Source: FEN-1297 sp021817845 (GTDB lineage Bacteria; Bacteroidota; Ignavibacteria; Ignavibacteriales; Ignavibacteriaceae). Taken from it: 64,000 nucleotides of DNA. Every line of letters begins with the position of its first letter. Positions within the stretch are counted from its first letter, which is position 1. The position numbers and the translations under genes were made by a program. The notes below the pieces were generated by a model. It was not told the origin of the DNA. It was given only the letters and a program-made list of their open reading frames with translations, and searched no databases. Of the stretch, positions 8,335 to 19,000 are shown in pieces. The stretch spans positions 39,875 to 103,874 of the forward strand of contig JAKAFW010000009.1 in NCBI GenBank assembly GCA_021817845.1. The letters run 5' to 3'.

Positions 8335-9948
8335 TTAGATAGCACCTGTTAAACTTTCTGCCGTAAACGGAATGTCGGATAATTCTATCTTCGGATGTTT
8401 CTCAATAAAATAATTCATTGACCATTCGCTTGTTAATAAAATTACAGTTCTGTCATTTGAATCCATTGCAATAGCAGCGCCGGCAGGCAGGACAATTTTC
8501 TCTAATTGATCATCGCTAATCTCAGGCGAAACCCACCGTAATACTTTCCAGTTTGTTTGCTCTAATCTTGATTCCGCGCCGTACTCATCCTGCAAACGAT
8601 ATTGAACAACTTCAAATTGAAGAGGTCCAACAGCACCGAGTAGTGGAACTTTTTGATATGAACTTTTTAAGTAGAAAGCTTGAATAACACCCTCTTGCAA
8701 AAGCTGATCAAGGCCGTCTCTAAATTTTTTGTAATTTGAAGGATTGGGATTGTGCATGAATACAAAGTGTTCCGGTGCGAATTTTGGAATTTCATGATAG
8801 ATAATTGCCGGATCTTCTGTAATCGTATCACCGATTCCAAAGTTTGAGTTCCCTACAAATCCAATAATATCGCCTGCATATGCTTCATCAATTGTTTCGC
8901 GATCTTGACCGAAGAGTTTTTGAGAATTAGACAATCGAAGTTTTTTCCCTGAAGTAGCGTGAGTAGCCTGCATATCGCGAGTAAATTTTCCTGAACAAAC
9001 TCGAAGAAATGCTATTCTATCCCTATGCTTTGGGTCCATGTTTGCTTGAATCTTAAAAATGAATCCTGAAAAGTTATCGTCTTCAGGTTTTACAATTCCG
9101 GAAGTGCTTACTCTTGCCGCAGGGGGAATTGCATAATTAAGAAATCCGTCTAAAAGAAGCTGCACACCGAAATTGTTCATTGCGCTGCCGAAGAAAACCG
9201 GAGTTAATTTACCTTGAATGACCGCATCGGAATTAAATTGTTCCCCCGCAGTATCGAGCATTTCTAGCTCTTCGATTAAACGGTCATAATTTTCGGGGCT
9301 TAATTTTTCTTTCACGAAGGGGTCTGTAACATTGTGAACCGAAACGGGAGAAATAAATTGGCCGCCTGTTGTTTTTTCAAATAAATGAATTTCTTTTCCG
9401 ATCCGGTCATATACACCCTTGAAATCAAGGCCAGTGCCGAGCGGATAGTTCATTGGATAAGCTCCGATTTTCAGAACGCTTTCCAATTCATCAATCAATA
9501 CAAGCGGATCCAAAGTCGGTCTGTCTAATTTATTTATGAATGTAAATATTGGGATGGATCTTTTACGGCACACTTCAAATAATTTCTTCGTCTGTGCTTC
9601 TATTCCTTTTGCGGCATCTATAACCATCACCACAGCGTCAACTGCGGTCAAAACACGGTATGTATCTTCGGAGAAATCTTCGTGACCCGGGGTATCGAGT
9701 AAATTTATCTTGTAGCCTCTATAATCAAATTGAAGTACAGTCGAACTTATTGAAATACCTCTCTTCTTTTCAAGCTCCATCCAATCCGAAGTAGATGATC
9801 GTTGATTCTTCCTTGCCGTAACCGAACCGGCTAGCTGCACAGCACCTCCGTACAATAGGAATTTCTCCGTAAGTGTTGTCTTTCCTGCATCAGGATGAGA
9901 TATGATTGCAAAAGTTCTGCGTCTATTAATTTCTTTTAAATTTATCAT
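8335..9948 (-). CDS. prfC: Peptide chain release factor 3 (GTPase)
   Basis: A 537-residue translational GTPase. G1 is SHPDAGKTTLTEK, G3 is DTPGHEDFSEDT, and G4 is NKLDR. The RF3-specific insertion KNQRSSTSDWMELEKKRGIS covers the switch region, and RF3 domains II and III follow (to QVVQYRLQDEYGAE and the C-terminal domain). It recycles RF1/RF2 from the ribosome after peptide release. The length matches E. coli RF3 (529). It is a single gene on the minus strand. Its stop overlaps a small palindrome (8327-8340), too short to call a terminator. Confidence 0.96.
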   Translation of the reverse strand: MINLKEINRRRTFAIISHPDAGKTTLTEKFLLYGGAVQLAGSVTARKNQRSSTSDWMELEKKRGISISSTVLQFDYRGYKINLLDTPGHEDFSEDTYRVLTAVDAVVMVIDAAKGIEAQTKKLFEVCRKRSIPIFTFINKLDRPTLDPLVLIDELESVLKIGAYPMNYPLGTGLDFKGVYDRIGKEIHLFEKTTGGQFISPVSVHNVTDPFVKEKLSPENYDRLIEELEMLDTAGEQFNSDAVIQGKLTPVFFGSAMNNFGVQLLLDGFLNYAIPPAARVSTSGIVKPEDDNFSGFIFKIQANMDPKHRDRIAFLRVCSGKFTRDMQATHATSGKKLRLSNSQKLFGQDRETIDEAYAGDIIGFVGNSNFGIGDTITEDPAIIYHEIPKFAPEHFVFMHNPNPSNYKKFRDGLDQLLQEGVIQAFYLKSSYQKVPLLGAVGPLQFEVVQYRLQDEYGAESRLEQTNWKVLRWVSPEISDDQLEKIVLPAGAAIAMDSNDRTVILLTSEWSMNYFIEKHPKIELSDIPFTAESLTGAI

Positions 9949-10208
9949 TGTATAAGTTGAATTAGTATATAAAAAAAGTAACTAAGGATTTTAAGCGGAA
10001 ATGTCCTAGTAGAAGAACCGGGATATTATGTGCTGGCTTTCAACCTGGTAAGTCGAACGATTATTGTCTTTATGAATTTTCAAAAGGCTCTAACTAAATT
10101 ATTTTTACTGCACAAATTTAATTATTTTTCCCTCCTAGAACAATATTCAAGAGTAATTCACATTTTTATATAAGAATTATATCAAAAGGCTTAGAAAACT
10201 ACTGATTC

Positions 10209-11075
10209 ATGGCGAATTTAATTAACACTAGTGATATGGATAGAAATTCTGCTTATAATGAAGCAATTAGGTTTGCAAAGAATCATTACGAAAACTTTCC
10301 AGTCATCTCCTTCCTAATTCCAAAAGACTTAAGAAAACATATTGCTATAATTTATTGGTTTGCAAGAACGGCAGATGATATAGCGGACGAAGGAGCATTA
10401 TCCGAGGCAGAAAGAATAATGCAACTCAATGAATTCGAAACGAGATTGACCCAAACATTAAAAGGCAACTTCTCAAATCAATATGATTTAGCACTTCATT
10501 CAACAGTGAAAGAAAAAAAACTATCGCTCAAATACTTTTATAACCTTTTAAAGGCATTTCGGCAAGACATTACAGTTAAAAGATATGAAGACTTTTCGTC
10601 ACTTCAGAGCTATTGTGTCAACTCAGCTAATCCGGTCGGAAGACTAATCCTTGAGTTATACAATATCCGTGACGAAAATGCATTTAATTATTCAGATTCA
10701 ATTTGCACAGCCCTTCAACTAACAAATTTTTGGCAGGATACTGCCTTAGATTTTCAAAAGGGCAGAATTTATTACCCGGCAAAAGAGATGGAAAAATTTG
10801 GTGTCACTGAAAAAATGTTTGAGTTGAATGAAAATAATTTTAATTTAAAGGAGATGGTAAAGCATAATGTTGAGAGGACGTTAAAATTATTTGACGATGG
10901 CAAGAACCTTCTTCCGTTTTTAAATGGAAGATTGAATTTTGAAATTAAATGGACCATCATGGGAGGCGAAAAAATTTTAGATAAAATAAGATTGCTTAAT
11001 TATAATGTCCTTAATTTTCGCCCTGAAATAACAAAAAAAGATGTTTTATCTCTATTAATAAAGTCTTTCTTTTAA
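10209..11075 (+). CDS. hpnC: Squalene-biosynthesis enzyme HpnC (trans-prenyltransferase fold)
   Basis: A 288-residue squalene/phytoene-synthase-fold protein. The HpnC start HYENFPVISFLIP is followed by the first Asp-rich motif ARTADDIADE (residues 52-61), and the second is LTNFWQDTALDFQKGRIYYP. In the three-gene HpnCDE route HpnC converts presqualene diphosphate to hydroxysqualene. It is the first gene of a compact set: hpnD starts 2 bases after its stop. The ATG has no clear SD, as is common in this group. The product is membrane-associated isoprenoid chemistry. Whether it ends as squalene for hopanoids or for another C30 lipid cannot be told here. Confidence 0.92.
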   Translation: MANLINTSDMDRNSAYNEAIRFAKNHYENFPVISFLIPKDLRKHIAIIYWFARTADDIADEGALSEAERIMQLNEFETRLTQTLKGNFSNQYDLALHSTVKEKKLSLKYFYNLLKAFRQDITVKRYEDFSSLQSYCVNSANPVGRLILELYNIRDENAFNYSDSICTALQLTNFWQDTALDFQKGRIYYPAKEMEKFGVTEKMFELNENNFNLKEMVKHNVERTLKLFDDGKNLLPFLNGRLNFEIKWTIMGGEKILDKIRLLNYNVLNFRPEITKKDVLSLLIKSFF

Positions 11076-11077
11076 TT

Positions 11078-11920
11078 ATGAGTGATTCGGTAAAAGAAAT
11101 AGCGAAAGGCAGCAACAGTAGTTTTTATTATGCCTTCAATTTGCTTCCCGTGGAAAAACGGGATGCAATGAATACCGTCTATGCTTTTTGCCGCAAAACA
11201 GACGATATTGTTGATACCGAAAACGAATCGGACGAAATTAAATATGATAAGCTGCACAAATGGAGAGTTGAATTAGAAAAATCTTTACGCGGGCATTCCG
11301 ACTACCAGCTTCTAAATAAACTCGGTAAAACAATCACCCAATTTAATATCCCTACTGACCCGTTCTTCGAATTATTAAAAGGAATGGAAATGGACCTTCA
11401 AAAGAAAAGATATGTTACTTTTGAGGACTTGCAGCTTTATTGCTACCGCGTTGCTTCTACTGTCGGCTTAATGTGTATAGAGATTTTTGGCTACAAACAT
11501 AAATCCGCTAAAGACTTTGCCGTTGACCTAGGTATTGCTCTTCAACTTACTAATATCCTGCGAGATGTTAAGAAGGACTCACTTAACGGGAGGATTTACA
11601 TACCGCAGGAGGATTTGCAGAAGTTTAATTACTCAGAAGATCAACTGTTTAATCAAACGTACAACGGAAATTTCCAATCTTTAATGCAATATGAAGTAAA
11701 CCGCGCTGAAATATTTTTTGACCGTGCAACAAAAGCACTTAACCTTGACGATAAATATTCCATGTTTGCCGCTAGAGCTATGCAGCATATCTATCATAAA
11801 ATACTTGAAAAAATTATAAATGCTAATTACGATGTTTACCATAAAAATATTAAAGTCTCTAAAGTGGAAAAGGTGGGCATAGCTGTAGGCGTTTGGGCAA
11901 AGTATAGCCTAGTTTATTAA
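11078..11920 (+). CDS. hpnD: Presqualene diphosphate synthase HpnD
   Basis: A 280-residue squalene/phytoene-synthase-fold protein with both Asp-rich motifs: CRKTDDIVDTE near residue 40 and LTNILRDVKKDSLNGRIYIP near residue 155. It condenses two farnesyl diphosphates to presqualene diphosphate. HpnC and HpnD are paralogues. This one keeps the family SNSSFYYAFNLLP-type start seen in HpnD. The stop codon TAA overlaps the hpnE ATG by one base (TAATG), which suggests coupled translation. A C30 diapophytoene synthase is the main alternative, but the hpnC and hpnE neighbours argue for the squalene route. Confidence 0.92.
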   Translation: MSDSVKEIAKGSNSSFYYAFNLLPVEKRDAMNTVYAFCRKTDDIVDTENESDEIKYDKLHKWRVELEKSLRGHSDYQLLNKLGKTITQFNIPTDPFFELLKGMEMDLQKKRYVTFEDLQLYCYRVASTVGLMCIEIFGYKHKSAKDFAVDLGIALQLTNILRDVKKDSLNGRIYIPQEDLQKFNYSEDQLFNQTYNGNFQSLMQYEVNRAEIFFDRATKALNLDDKYSMFAARAMQHIYHKILEKIINANYDVYHKNIKVSKVEKVGIAVGVWAKYSLVY

Positions 11921-13203
11921 TGAAGAAATGCATAGTAATAGGAGGAGGATTTGCCGGTCTAACATCTGCAGTCTACCTTGCCAAAGCAGGATATAATGTT
12001 GAACTCATAGAAGCTTCGTCTAAGTTAGGCGGGCGTGCCTATTCCTTCCTTGATAAGAATACCGGCACCGTAATTGACAATGGACAGCATATACTTATGG
12101 GCTGTTATGATGAAACGCTCAAGTTTATTAAACTGATTAAAGCTGAAGATAATTTTCATTTCCAAAAAAGATTAGAGGTAAATTTTCTTGCATCCAATTT
12201 TAAAATTCTACCATTAAAATCTTTCCCCGTTTTTTATCCTTTAAATCTATTGCTTGGTTTGCTAAATTATAAAGCTATTACATTTTTTGAAAGACTAAAG
12301 CTTCTAAAGTTCATATTGACGCTTCCGTTTTTTCCTAAAAAAAAATTAGATCATATGAATGTTGCTGAGTTGCTTGAAAATGGAAATCAAAACGAAAACA
12401 TTAGAAAAGCATTTTGGGAAATTATCGCGGTTGGGGCTTTGAATGCAAATATTGAAAATGCATCTGCAAAAATTTTTGCGGATGTCTTGAGGAAAATATT
12501 TTTCAAGGGAAATTCCTCTTCGACAATTGTCCTCCCCTTATATGGTTTAAGTGAATCCTATTGCAATCATGCTCAAAAATTTATAGAAGAAAATAATGGG
12601 AGAATATTTTTTTCAGAGCCTGTCTTATCGCTGCAAATTGAAAATGAAAAAGTTTCAGAAATAATTACCTCTAAAAGAACTATCACGGATTTTGACTTTG
12701 TTGTAACCGCAGTTCCTTTGTTTGCGATTGAAAAGATTTCTCCGGATATAATTACTGATAAGTTTCATCTCAAGTATTCTTCAATTCTGTCAACCCATAT
12801 TTGGTTGAACGAAAATCCATTGGATAAAACTTTTTATGGATTGATTGATTCTGAAGTACATTGGATTTTTAACCACGGCACACACATCACTATCGTTATT
12901 AGCCATGCTAATGAACTGGCAGAGAAATCAAACGAAACAATTTTTGAAATTATTATGTCTGAGATTGAAAAATTTACAAAAATTAAAAAAGAGTTGGTTA
13001 TTAGATATAAAATTATTAAAGAAAAACGGGCAACATTTATTCCGTTAGGTGATATAATAAAACTAAGACCACCGTCAAGAACAAAATTAAGAAATGTTTT
13101 TCTTGCAGGGGATTGGACGGATACCGGCTTGCCGTCGACAATAGAAAGTGCTGTCAAAAGCGGGCGCACTGCAGCAGAAATTATTATTGGACAATCATAT
13201 TAG
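11920..13203 (+). CDS. hpnE: Hydroxysqualene dehydroxylase HpnE (FAD enzyme)
   Basis: A 427-residue FAD-dependent amine-oxidase/phytoene-desaturase fold protein. The N-terminal dinucleotide-binding motif is VIGGGFAGLTSAVYLAKAG, then GGRAYSF, then the HpnE signature DNGQHILMGCYDETL, and a C-terminal FAD motif NVFLAGDWTDTGLPSTIESAVKSG. It reduces hydroxysqualene to squalene, the last step of the HpnCDE route. It is the third gene of the unit and overlaps hpnD by one base. A carotenoid desaturase (CrtN/CrtI) would be the alternative, but the signature fits HpnE better. The following 294 bases to gltA hold no gene and presumably the gltA promoter. Confidence 0.92.
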   Translation: MKKCIVIGGGFAGLTSAVYLAKAGYNVELIEASSKLGGRAYSFLDKNTGTVIDNGQHILMGCYDETLKFIKLIKAEDNFHFQKRLEVNFLASNFKILPLKSFPVFYPLNLLLGLLNYKAITFFERLKLLKFILTLPFFPKKKLDHMNVAELLENGNQNENIRKAFWEIIAVGALNANIENASAKIFADVLRKIFFKGNSSSTIVLPLYGLSESYCNHAQKFIEENNGRIFFSEPVLSLQIENEKVSEIITSKRTITDFDFVVTAVPLFAIEKISPDIITDKFHLKYSSILSTHIWLNENPLDKTFYGLIDSEVHWIFNHGTHITIVISHANELAEKSNETIFEIIMSEIEKFTKIKKELVIRYKIIKEKRATFIPLGDIIKLRPPSRTKLRNVFLAGDWTDTGLPSTIESAVKSGRTAAEIIIGQSY

Positions 13204-13497
13204 CCTACATCTTTTCTTTTAATTTTGAGAATAAGGCACCCCCAAAAAGGTTTTTTAACCCTAAACTTTTGGATAGTAACACAAGAAAAATTGAGTTGAT
13301 TATTATCCCGCTTGTTATTAATTTTTATACAAAGTTGTTTCAATCATTTATTTTTATGATCAAATTCCATCCACATACAATAGAAAGGAGCCAATCTAGC
13401 AAATCAAAATTCCATAATCATTTTCGTTTTATCGTAATAAGCGATTGTAAGAACTTTCTAATTACAAAATTTTATATACAAATTTCCGGGGATTAAA

Positions 13498-14796
13498 ATG
13501 AATAAAGATCATTTAACTCTAACCGATACAGCTAAACTATTTATCAATGATAAAGAGTTTGACTTACCTACAACTGTTGGTTCCGAAGATGAAGTAGGAA
13601 TTGATATCTCTCAATTAAGAAATAAAACCGGCGCAATAACGTTTGATTCCGGCTATGGAAATACCGGCTCGTGCCAAAGTTCTATTACATTTATTGACGG
13701 AGAAAAAGGAATACTTCGTTACCGCGGATATCCGATAGAAGAACTAGCTGAGAAATCTAACTTTATTGATGTAAGTTTTCTGCTCATATTTGGACATCTT
13801 CCAAATAAAGCTGAGCTCGAAAGATTTCACTTTCAACTAACTCATCATAGTCTGATTCATGAAGATATGAAAAAATTTTTTGAAGGCTTTCCTCCTACTG
13901 CTCATCCAATGGGAATTCTTTCAGCGATGGTTAGTTCATTATCTGCGTTTTATCCAGAAGCTGGATATGATGCCGACGTTGAACTGAATATTGTTAGATT
14001 ACTGGCAAAATTAAAAACCATTGCTGCTTTTTCATATAAGAAATCTATCGGGCAGCCTTACGTTTATCCAAGGAACGACCTTAGCTATAGCGCCGATATG
14101 TTGAACATGATGTTTGCGGTGCCATCAGAGCCTTACGAAGTTCCTAAAGTTGTTGAAGAAGCTTTGGATCTCCTTTTAATTTTGCATGCCGACCATGAAC
14201 AAAATTGCAGTACATCTACCGTGCGAATGGTTGGAAGTAGTGAAGCTAATTTATTTGCTTCAATTTCATCAGGTATCTGTGCGCTTTGGGGACCGCTTCA
14301 TGGCGGAGCAAACCAGCAAGTAATTCAAATGCTCGAAAAAATTAAAAACGATGGTGGGGATTATAAAAAATATATTAACCTTGCAAAAGATCGCGAATCA
14401 AAATTTAAGTTGATGGGCTTCGGTCATAGAGTATATAAAAATTTTGATCCGAGAGCTAAAATTCTAAAAGGCTCCGCCGATAGGGTTTTGTCTGAAATCG
14501 GCGTAAAGGATCCGCTTTTGGATATTGCAAAGAATCTTGAAGAAATCGCTTTGAAAGATGAATTTTTTATTGAACGCAAACTTTATCCCAATGTTGATTT
14601 CTATAGTGGAATAATTTACCGTGCAATGGGAATTCCTACTAATATGTTCACTGTTATGTTTGCTCTGGGAAGGCTTCCCGGGTGGATAGCGCAATGGAAA
14701 GAAATGCGCGAAACTCCCGGCGCAAGAATTTACCGTCCGAGGCAAATTTATACCGGCGAAACTAAACGTTCCTTTGTTCCACTGGAAAAAAGATAG
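13498..14796 (+). CDS. gltA: Citrate synthase (type II, hexameric-type)
   Basis: A 432-residue citrate synthase. The N-terminal extension of Gram-negative hexameric enzymes is present (about residues 1-50, IDISQLRNKTGAITFDSGYG). The catalytic residues are visible: the His of GPLHGGANQ, the His of MGFGHRVYKNFDPRA and the Asp of YPNVDFYSG. It condenses acetyl-CoA with oxaloacetate. The hexameric type is usually inhibited by NADH. It is transcribed alone, with CCGGGGA six bases before the ATG and a strong terminator behind. The same window also carries citrate-cleaving enzymes (32.5-35.3 kb), so the cell can probably both make and split citrate. Confidence 0.95.
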   Translation: MNKDHLTLTDTAKLFINDKEFDLPTTVGSEDEVGIDISQLRNKTGAITFDSGYGNTGSCQSSITFIDGEKGILRYRGYPIEELAEKSNFIDVSFLLIFGHLPNKAELERFHFQLTHHSLIHEDMKKFFEGFPPTAHPMGILSAMVSSLSAFYPEAGYDADVELNIVRLLAKLKTIAAFSYKKSIGQPYVYPRNDLSYSADMLNMMFAVPSEPYEVPKVVEEALDLLLILHADHEQNCSTSTVRMVGSSEANLFASISSGICALWGPLHGGANQQVIQMLEKIKNDGGDYKKYINLAKDRESKFKLMGFGHRVYKNFDPRAKILKGSADRVLSEIGVKDPLLDIAKNLEEIALKDEFFIERKLYPNVDFYSGIIYRAMGIPTNMFTVMFALGRLPGWIAQWKEMRETPGARIYRPRQIYTGETKRSFVPLEKR

Positions 14797-14813
14797 AAAA
14801 AAGTACTTTAACT

Positions 14814-14860
14814 AAAGCGCACAGTTTCATCCTTTTTAAGATTGTGCGCTTTTGTTATTT
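14814..14860 (+). terminator. Terminator of gltA, shared with the convergent small gene
   Basis: A perfect 10-bp stem AAAGCGCACA (14814-14823) / TGTGCGCTTT (14843-14852), loop 19, followed by TGTTATTTT. It lies between gltA and a convergent minus-strand gene and could serve both. Confidence 0.8.
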
Positions 14861-15121
14861 TAAAAGTTTGTGGATAGCTTGACCAGCGAAACTTTGATAA
14901 TTCAAAATTTTCTCAAGCTCAATAATGCGGGAGGTCTTCGTTGTAGAGTCTATAGCAATCGACTTAAAAAGATAATGCTTTTTATTGATGAACATTGTAA
15001 ATGAATATCCGGATTCTGTAATTGAGTTAACTTTGTTAAATAAAAATCCGGTCAAATCAATTTTAATTGAAATCCATATAATCAAACTAAGAATTAGGAT
15101 AGTTAGAAACACTTTTTTCAT
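14855..15121 (-). CDS. Small membrane-anchored or secreted protein, unknown function
   Basis: An 88-residue protein with a Lys-Lys start and a strongly hydrophobic segment (about residues 4-19, VFLTILILSLIIWISI), which fits a signal anchor or signal peptide. The remaining 65 residues are mixed, with no recognised domain. The stop lies inside the shared terminator region of gltA, a normal convergent arrangement. The ATG has only a weak purine stretch upstream. The frame has coding-like composition and a sensible topology, so it is probably real. No function can be given. Confidence 0.5.
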   Translation of the reverse strand: MKKVFLTILILSLIIWISIKIDLTGFLFNKVNSITESGYSFTMFINKKHYLFKSIAIDSTTKTSRIIELEKILNYQSFAGQAIHKLLK

Positions 15122-15254
15122 CTTAAGTAAAATCTTTCTCTTCGTTTTTAACCTCTTTGTAATTTAAATAAAGTAAGTTTAAATAGAAAAGAGTAAAATT
15201 TCTTCTGTGATAACGAGTGAGGTTATGCGTATTTTTTGTCTAAAAGAATAAGTT

Positions 15255-15761
15255 ATGAATGAAAAAGCAAAATATTATGTAGCGAAACTTCAGCTAAATC
15301 CACATCCGGAGGGAGGATATTATAAAGAAATCTATCGTTCGGGTGAGATTTATTTTGCTGAACACCTTCCGGGTAGATATTCCGGCGGGAGAAATTTTTC
15401 TACTTCAATTTATTTTTTGCTCGAAGGCAAACAAGTTTCTAAGTTTCACAAATTGAAGTCGGATGAACTCTGGCATTTTTATGACGGCACCAACATTAAA
15501 ATTTATATATTTAATGATTCCATGGGCCTTAGTGAAATTATTCTTGGAAATAATTTGGATAAAGGTGAAATTTTCCAAATCGCTATTGAAAAAGAAAATT
15601 GGTTTGCAGCGGAAGTAATCGATAAATCTTCTTATTCGCTAATTGGCTGTACTGTGGCACCGGGGTTCGATTTTGCTGATTTTGAATTAGCAAATAGAAA
15701 AGAACTGGTTGAAAAATTTTCTCTTTATAGGGAGTTAATAAAACGATTTACGAATCCATAA
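15255..15761 (+). CDS. DUF985 cupin-fold protein
   Basis: A 168-residue protein of the DUF985 (Cupin_5) family. It starts with the hallmark LQLNPHPEGGYYKEIYRS, continues with STSIYFLLEGKQVSKFHKLKSDELWHFYDG, which carries the cupin His/Glu pattern, and ends TVAPGFDFADFELA. Members fold as a small RmlC-like beta-barrel. Some bind ligands, but no reaction is established for most of the family. It stands alone between gltA and sprA. The 264 bases that follow hold no gene and should contain the sprA promoter. Confidence 0.85.
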   Translation: MNEKAKYYVAKLQLNPHPEGGYYKEIYRSGEIYFAEHLPGRYSGGRNFSTSIYFLLEGKQVSKFHKLKSDELWHFYDGTNIKIYIFNDSMGLSEIILGNNLDKGEIFQIAIEKENWFAAEVIDKSSYSLIGCTVAPGFDFADFELANRKELVEKFSLYRELIKRFTNP

Positions 15762-16025
15762 AATAGCAAAGCGGAAATGCTAAAAGTTAAAAATTGGTCG
15801 TAATAAATTGGGCGAAAAAAAATTTACCTTATAATAAATTCTTTATTAACTTATGTTTTCAACCATTGTAAATAGTAAAATATCAAGGTTGATATTAAAG
15901 GCTAATTTGTATAATTTTTTCGTGCAAAAAAAATAAAATTGGAGGATGCATATAGTTATTTTCTACTAGTTTATTTTTGTAAATATTTTGATTAAGGGCT
16001 ACTTATCACTGATAGAATCATAAAA

Positions 16026-19000
16026 TTGATTTGGGAGATTGTCCGTTTCTGCTTATTTGGAGCAGTTATATCTTATGCGGCAATAAATTTTGGCTTTGAT
16101 TCTCCTTCCAATTCACAAGTTAATCAATCGTTCTGGATTAATGCAATCTTTAATTATAATTTGCATGAACAGGCAAAAAATAATAGAGTATCATATCAAA
16201 ACGCTTTATTGAACGGTAAAGAAAATTTGAAATCGATCAAGATTCCATTACCAACACAATCTGATTCCCTAAAAAACTCTTATGGAAATAAAGTTGAACA
16301 ACCTCTCCTAAAAAATGATTCCACTTTGGCGCTTAATGATTCACTCAAAATTGACTCGCTCAAAATTGATTCATTGGCGATAGACTCGACAGCAAGAATA
16401 AAATATTTTAAGTACACCCGCACCGATGTTCCATATGTTAAATTTAGCCTTGGAAATCAATCAGAATTCTTTGCCCAGCCCGCTCCGGGAATTTATAATA
16501 GAACCGTTACAATAGATTCAACAGGAAAGTTTGTTGAAATTAGAGAAACAACGGCAGGAAATGTATCTAAAGTTCTTCTCCGAATGCCAATTGACGAATA
16601 TCTAAAACTAAGTCTTGCAAATAACCAACAGCAAATATGGAATAGACTTAATGATAACTATGTATATAAGGGTTCAAAGAAAGAACTAACCCAATTAATT
16701 AAAGATATTACTAACTTTGAAATTCCTCTTCCGAGTGTTGGTGTATTAAGTATTTTCGGAAAACCAAAAATTAGTCTAAGAATCGGCGGTGCTGTTGATA
16801 TCCATGCTGCCTGGAACAACTCAACCACTCAGGGAATTACTGCTTCAAATTTAGGAAATACTATTAACCAACCCGATTTTCAGCAGCAAGTCCAAATAAA
16901 TGTTGACGGAACAATAGGTGACAAATTAAATATTAGCGCCGACTGGAATACGCAGCGTACTTTTGAATATCAAAATCAACTGAAAATTAAATATACCGGT
17001 TACGAGGATGAGATAATTCAAAGTATAGAAGCTGGAAACGTTTCTCTCGAAACCTCTCCCCTGGTAGGTGGAAGCGAAGCTTTATTTGGAATAAAAGCAA
17101 ATTTTAAGCTTGGACCTCTTTCTTTAACCACTTTAGCAAGTCAGAAAAAAGGCGAAATTAAAACCGTTAACGTAAACAGCGGGACAACATCTCAGAATTT
17201 TTCTATTAGAGCTTATAATTATGCTACTAATAATTATTTTCTTGACACTGTTTATGCAAGCACAAATCCCGACTTGAATATGTTTAATAATTATTATGGA
17301 AAAGCTACTCCCGAGATAAATCCTAATTATCAAGTTGTGGATTTACAGGTCTGGAAATCCCAAAGCGGTTTGGTTTACGATCCTTCAAAAGAAAGACAGG
17401 CTATTGCTTATATAAATCTTCCCAGTTTAACTGCACAGACTGTTGGCACAAGTCCCAATTATCCTGATGCATTCCGTTCGGATACCGTAAATCCAGTACC
17501 CGGTCAAACTGAAGTCGGAAGATTCGTCTTGTTAACTCCCGATGTCGATTATACTCTGCACAAAGAAACAGGTTATATAACTTTCAATACTCAAATACAG
17601 GATCAGGATGTTATAGCAGTTGCTTACCGCATTGGCAACCCCAAAGGCTCACAAGATGATAGATTTTGTGGAGAGTTCTTAAATGCGGTTGCTGCAAACG
17701 ACTCTTCAAAATTAGTTCTTAAGCTTGTTAAGCCTGCATATTTAAAACCCAGTATGACCGAAGCATGGAAGTTGTTGCTTAAAAACATCTATCCGATCGG
17801 AGGTGTAAATATTAAGCAAACTGGTTTTGTGTTCAATATAAAATATGAATCGCCGGGTGCAGACCCGGTCGTTGAGCTTCCTACCCAAAGTGGGTCAACT
17901 GTGCGTTTACTTAATGCCTTTGGTCTAGATAATTACGACGCAAGCGGTAATGCAAATCCGGATAATGTTTTTGACTGGCGCCCCGATCTTACTGTGCTTC
18001 CTGTTCAAGGTGAAATTATTTTTCCGACTTTAGAACCATTCGGAAAAAACTTCCCATCTAGCATTCCCGACTCACTAAAGTTTCAGTCAGTATACGATAC
18101 TATTGCTGCCGGCGCACAAAATGATAAAATTCATGACAAATGGGAATTGACCGGACAATTTTCCGGCGAGGCAAGCTCAACTTATCAGCTAGGATTTAAC
18201 GTTGTGGAAAATTCCGTTAGAGTTACTCTCAACGGGAGAGAACTAACTCCAGGGGTGGATTACACTGTTGACTATAATGTCGGCCAATTAACAATTAGAA
18301 ATGACGCGGCTTTAGTACCAGGCGCAAATTTAAGTATCACTTTTGAGCAAAATGACCTTTTCTCGCTTGCTTCAAAAACTCTTGTCGGTGCACGAGGATT
18401 AATTAACTTTTCCCCTAAAACAAAGCTTGGATTTTCGATTCTAAATTTAAATCAGCAAACTCTTAGCGATAAAGTTAGGATTGGAGAAGAACCGTTAAGC
18501 AACACAATCATGGGGGTTGATTTTAATACAAGCGCCAATCTTCCTTTTTTAACTAATGCATTGGATAATGTAATCTCTACAAAGGAAATGTCGTCGCTTA
18601 CACTTGCCGGAGAATATGCTTACATGAAACCTAATCCTAATACTAAAACAAGCAATATTCCGGATGACCACGGACAAAGCGTAGCTTATGTTGATGATTT
18701 TGAAGGAGCAAAAGTTTTAATACCTATAGGAGTTTCTTATACAGGTTGGAAAGATTTAAGCCCTCCGGAGCAAATTCCTTCTCTTACAGGCCTTAGTTCT
18801 CTGCAAATGATGAATTATAAAGCCAAAAGTTTTTGGTATTCTATTACTCCTTCTGATGTTCTTATCTCGGCTATTTGGGGTAACAGAAAAGATGCCGCAG
18901 CCGGACAACAACAAGAGCCGGTAATGGATTTTGTATTTATGCCTGATTCACCCGGTACTTATAACTATTACCCCAATCTTCAAGACCCTAAGAAGAACTG

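Noticed and set aside
13113..13496. A 127-codon plus-strand frame overlapping the end of hpnE and the gap to gltA
   Set aside because: Its first third is hpnE read in another frame, and the rest has the Phe/Ile/Asn/Lys-rich composition of untranslated AT-rich DNA.
16330..16391. Tandem repeat inside sprA coding for DSLKIDSL units
   Set aside because: It is a low-complexity linker in the protein, not a DNA-level element. It is recorded within the sprA entry.
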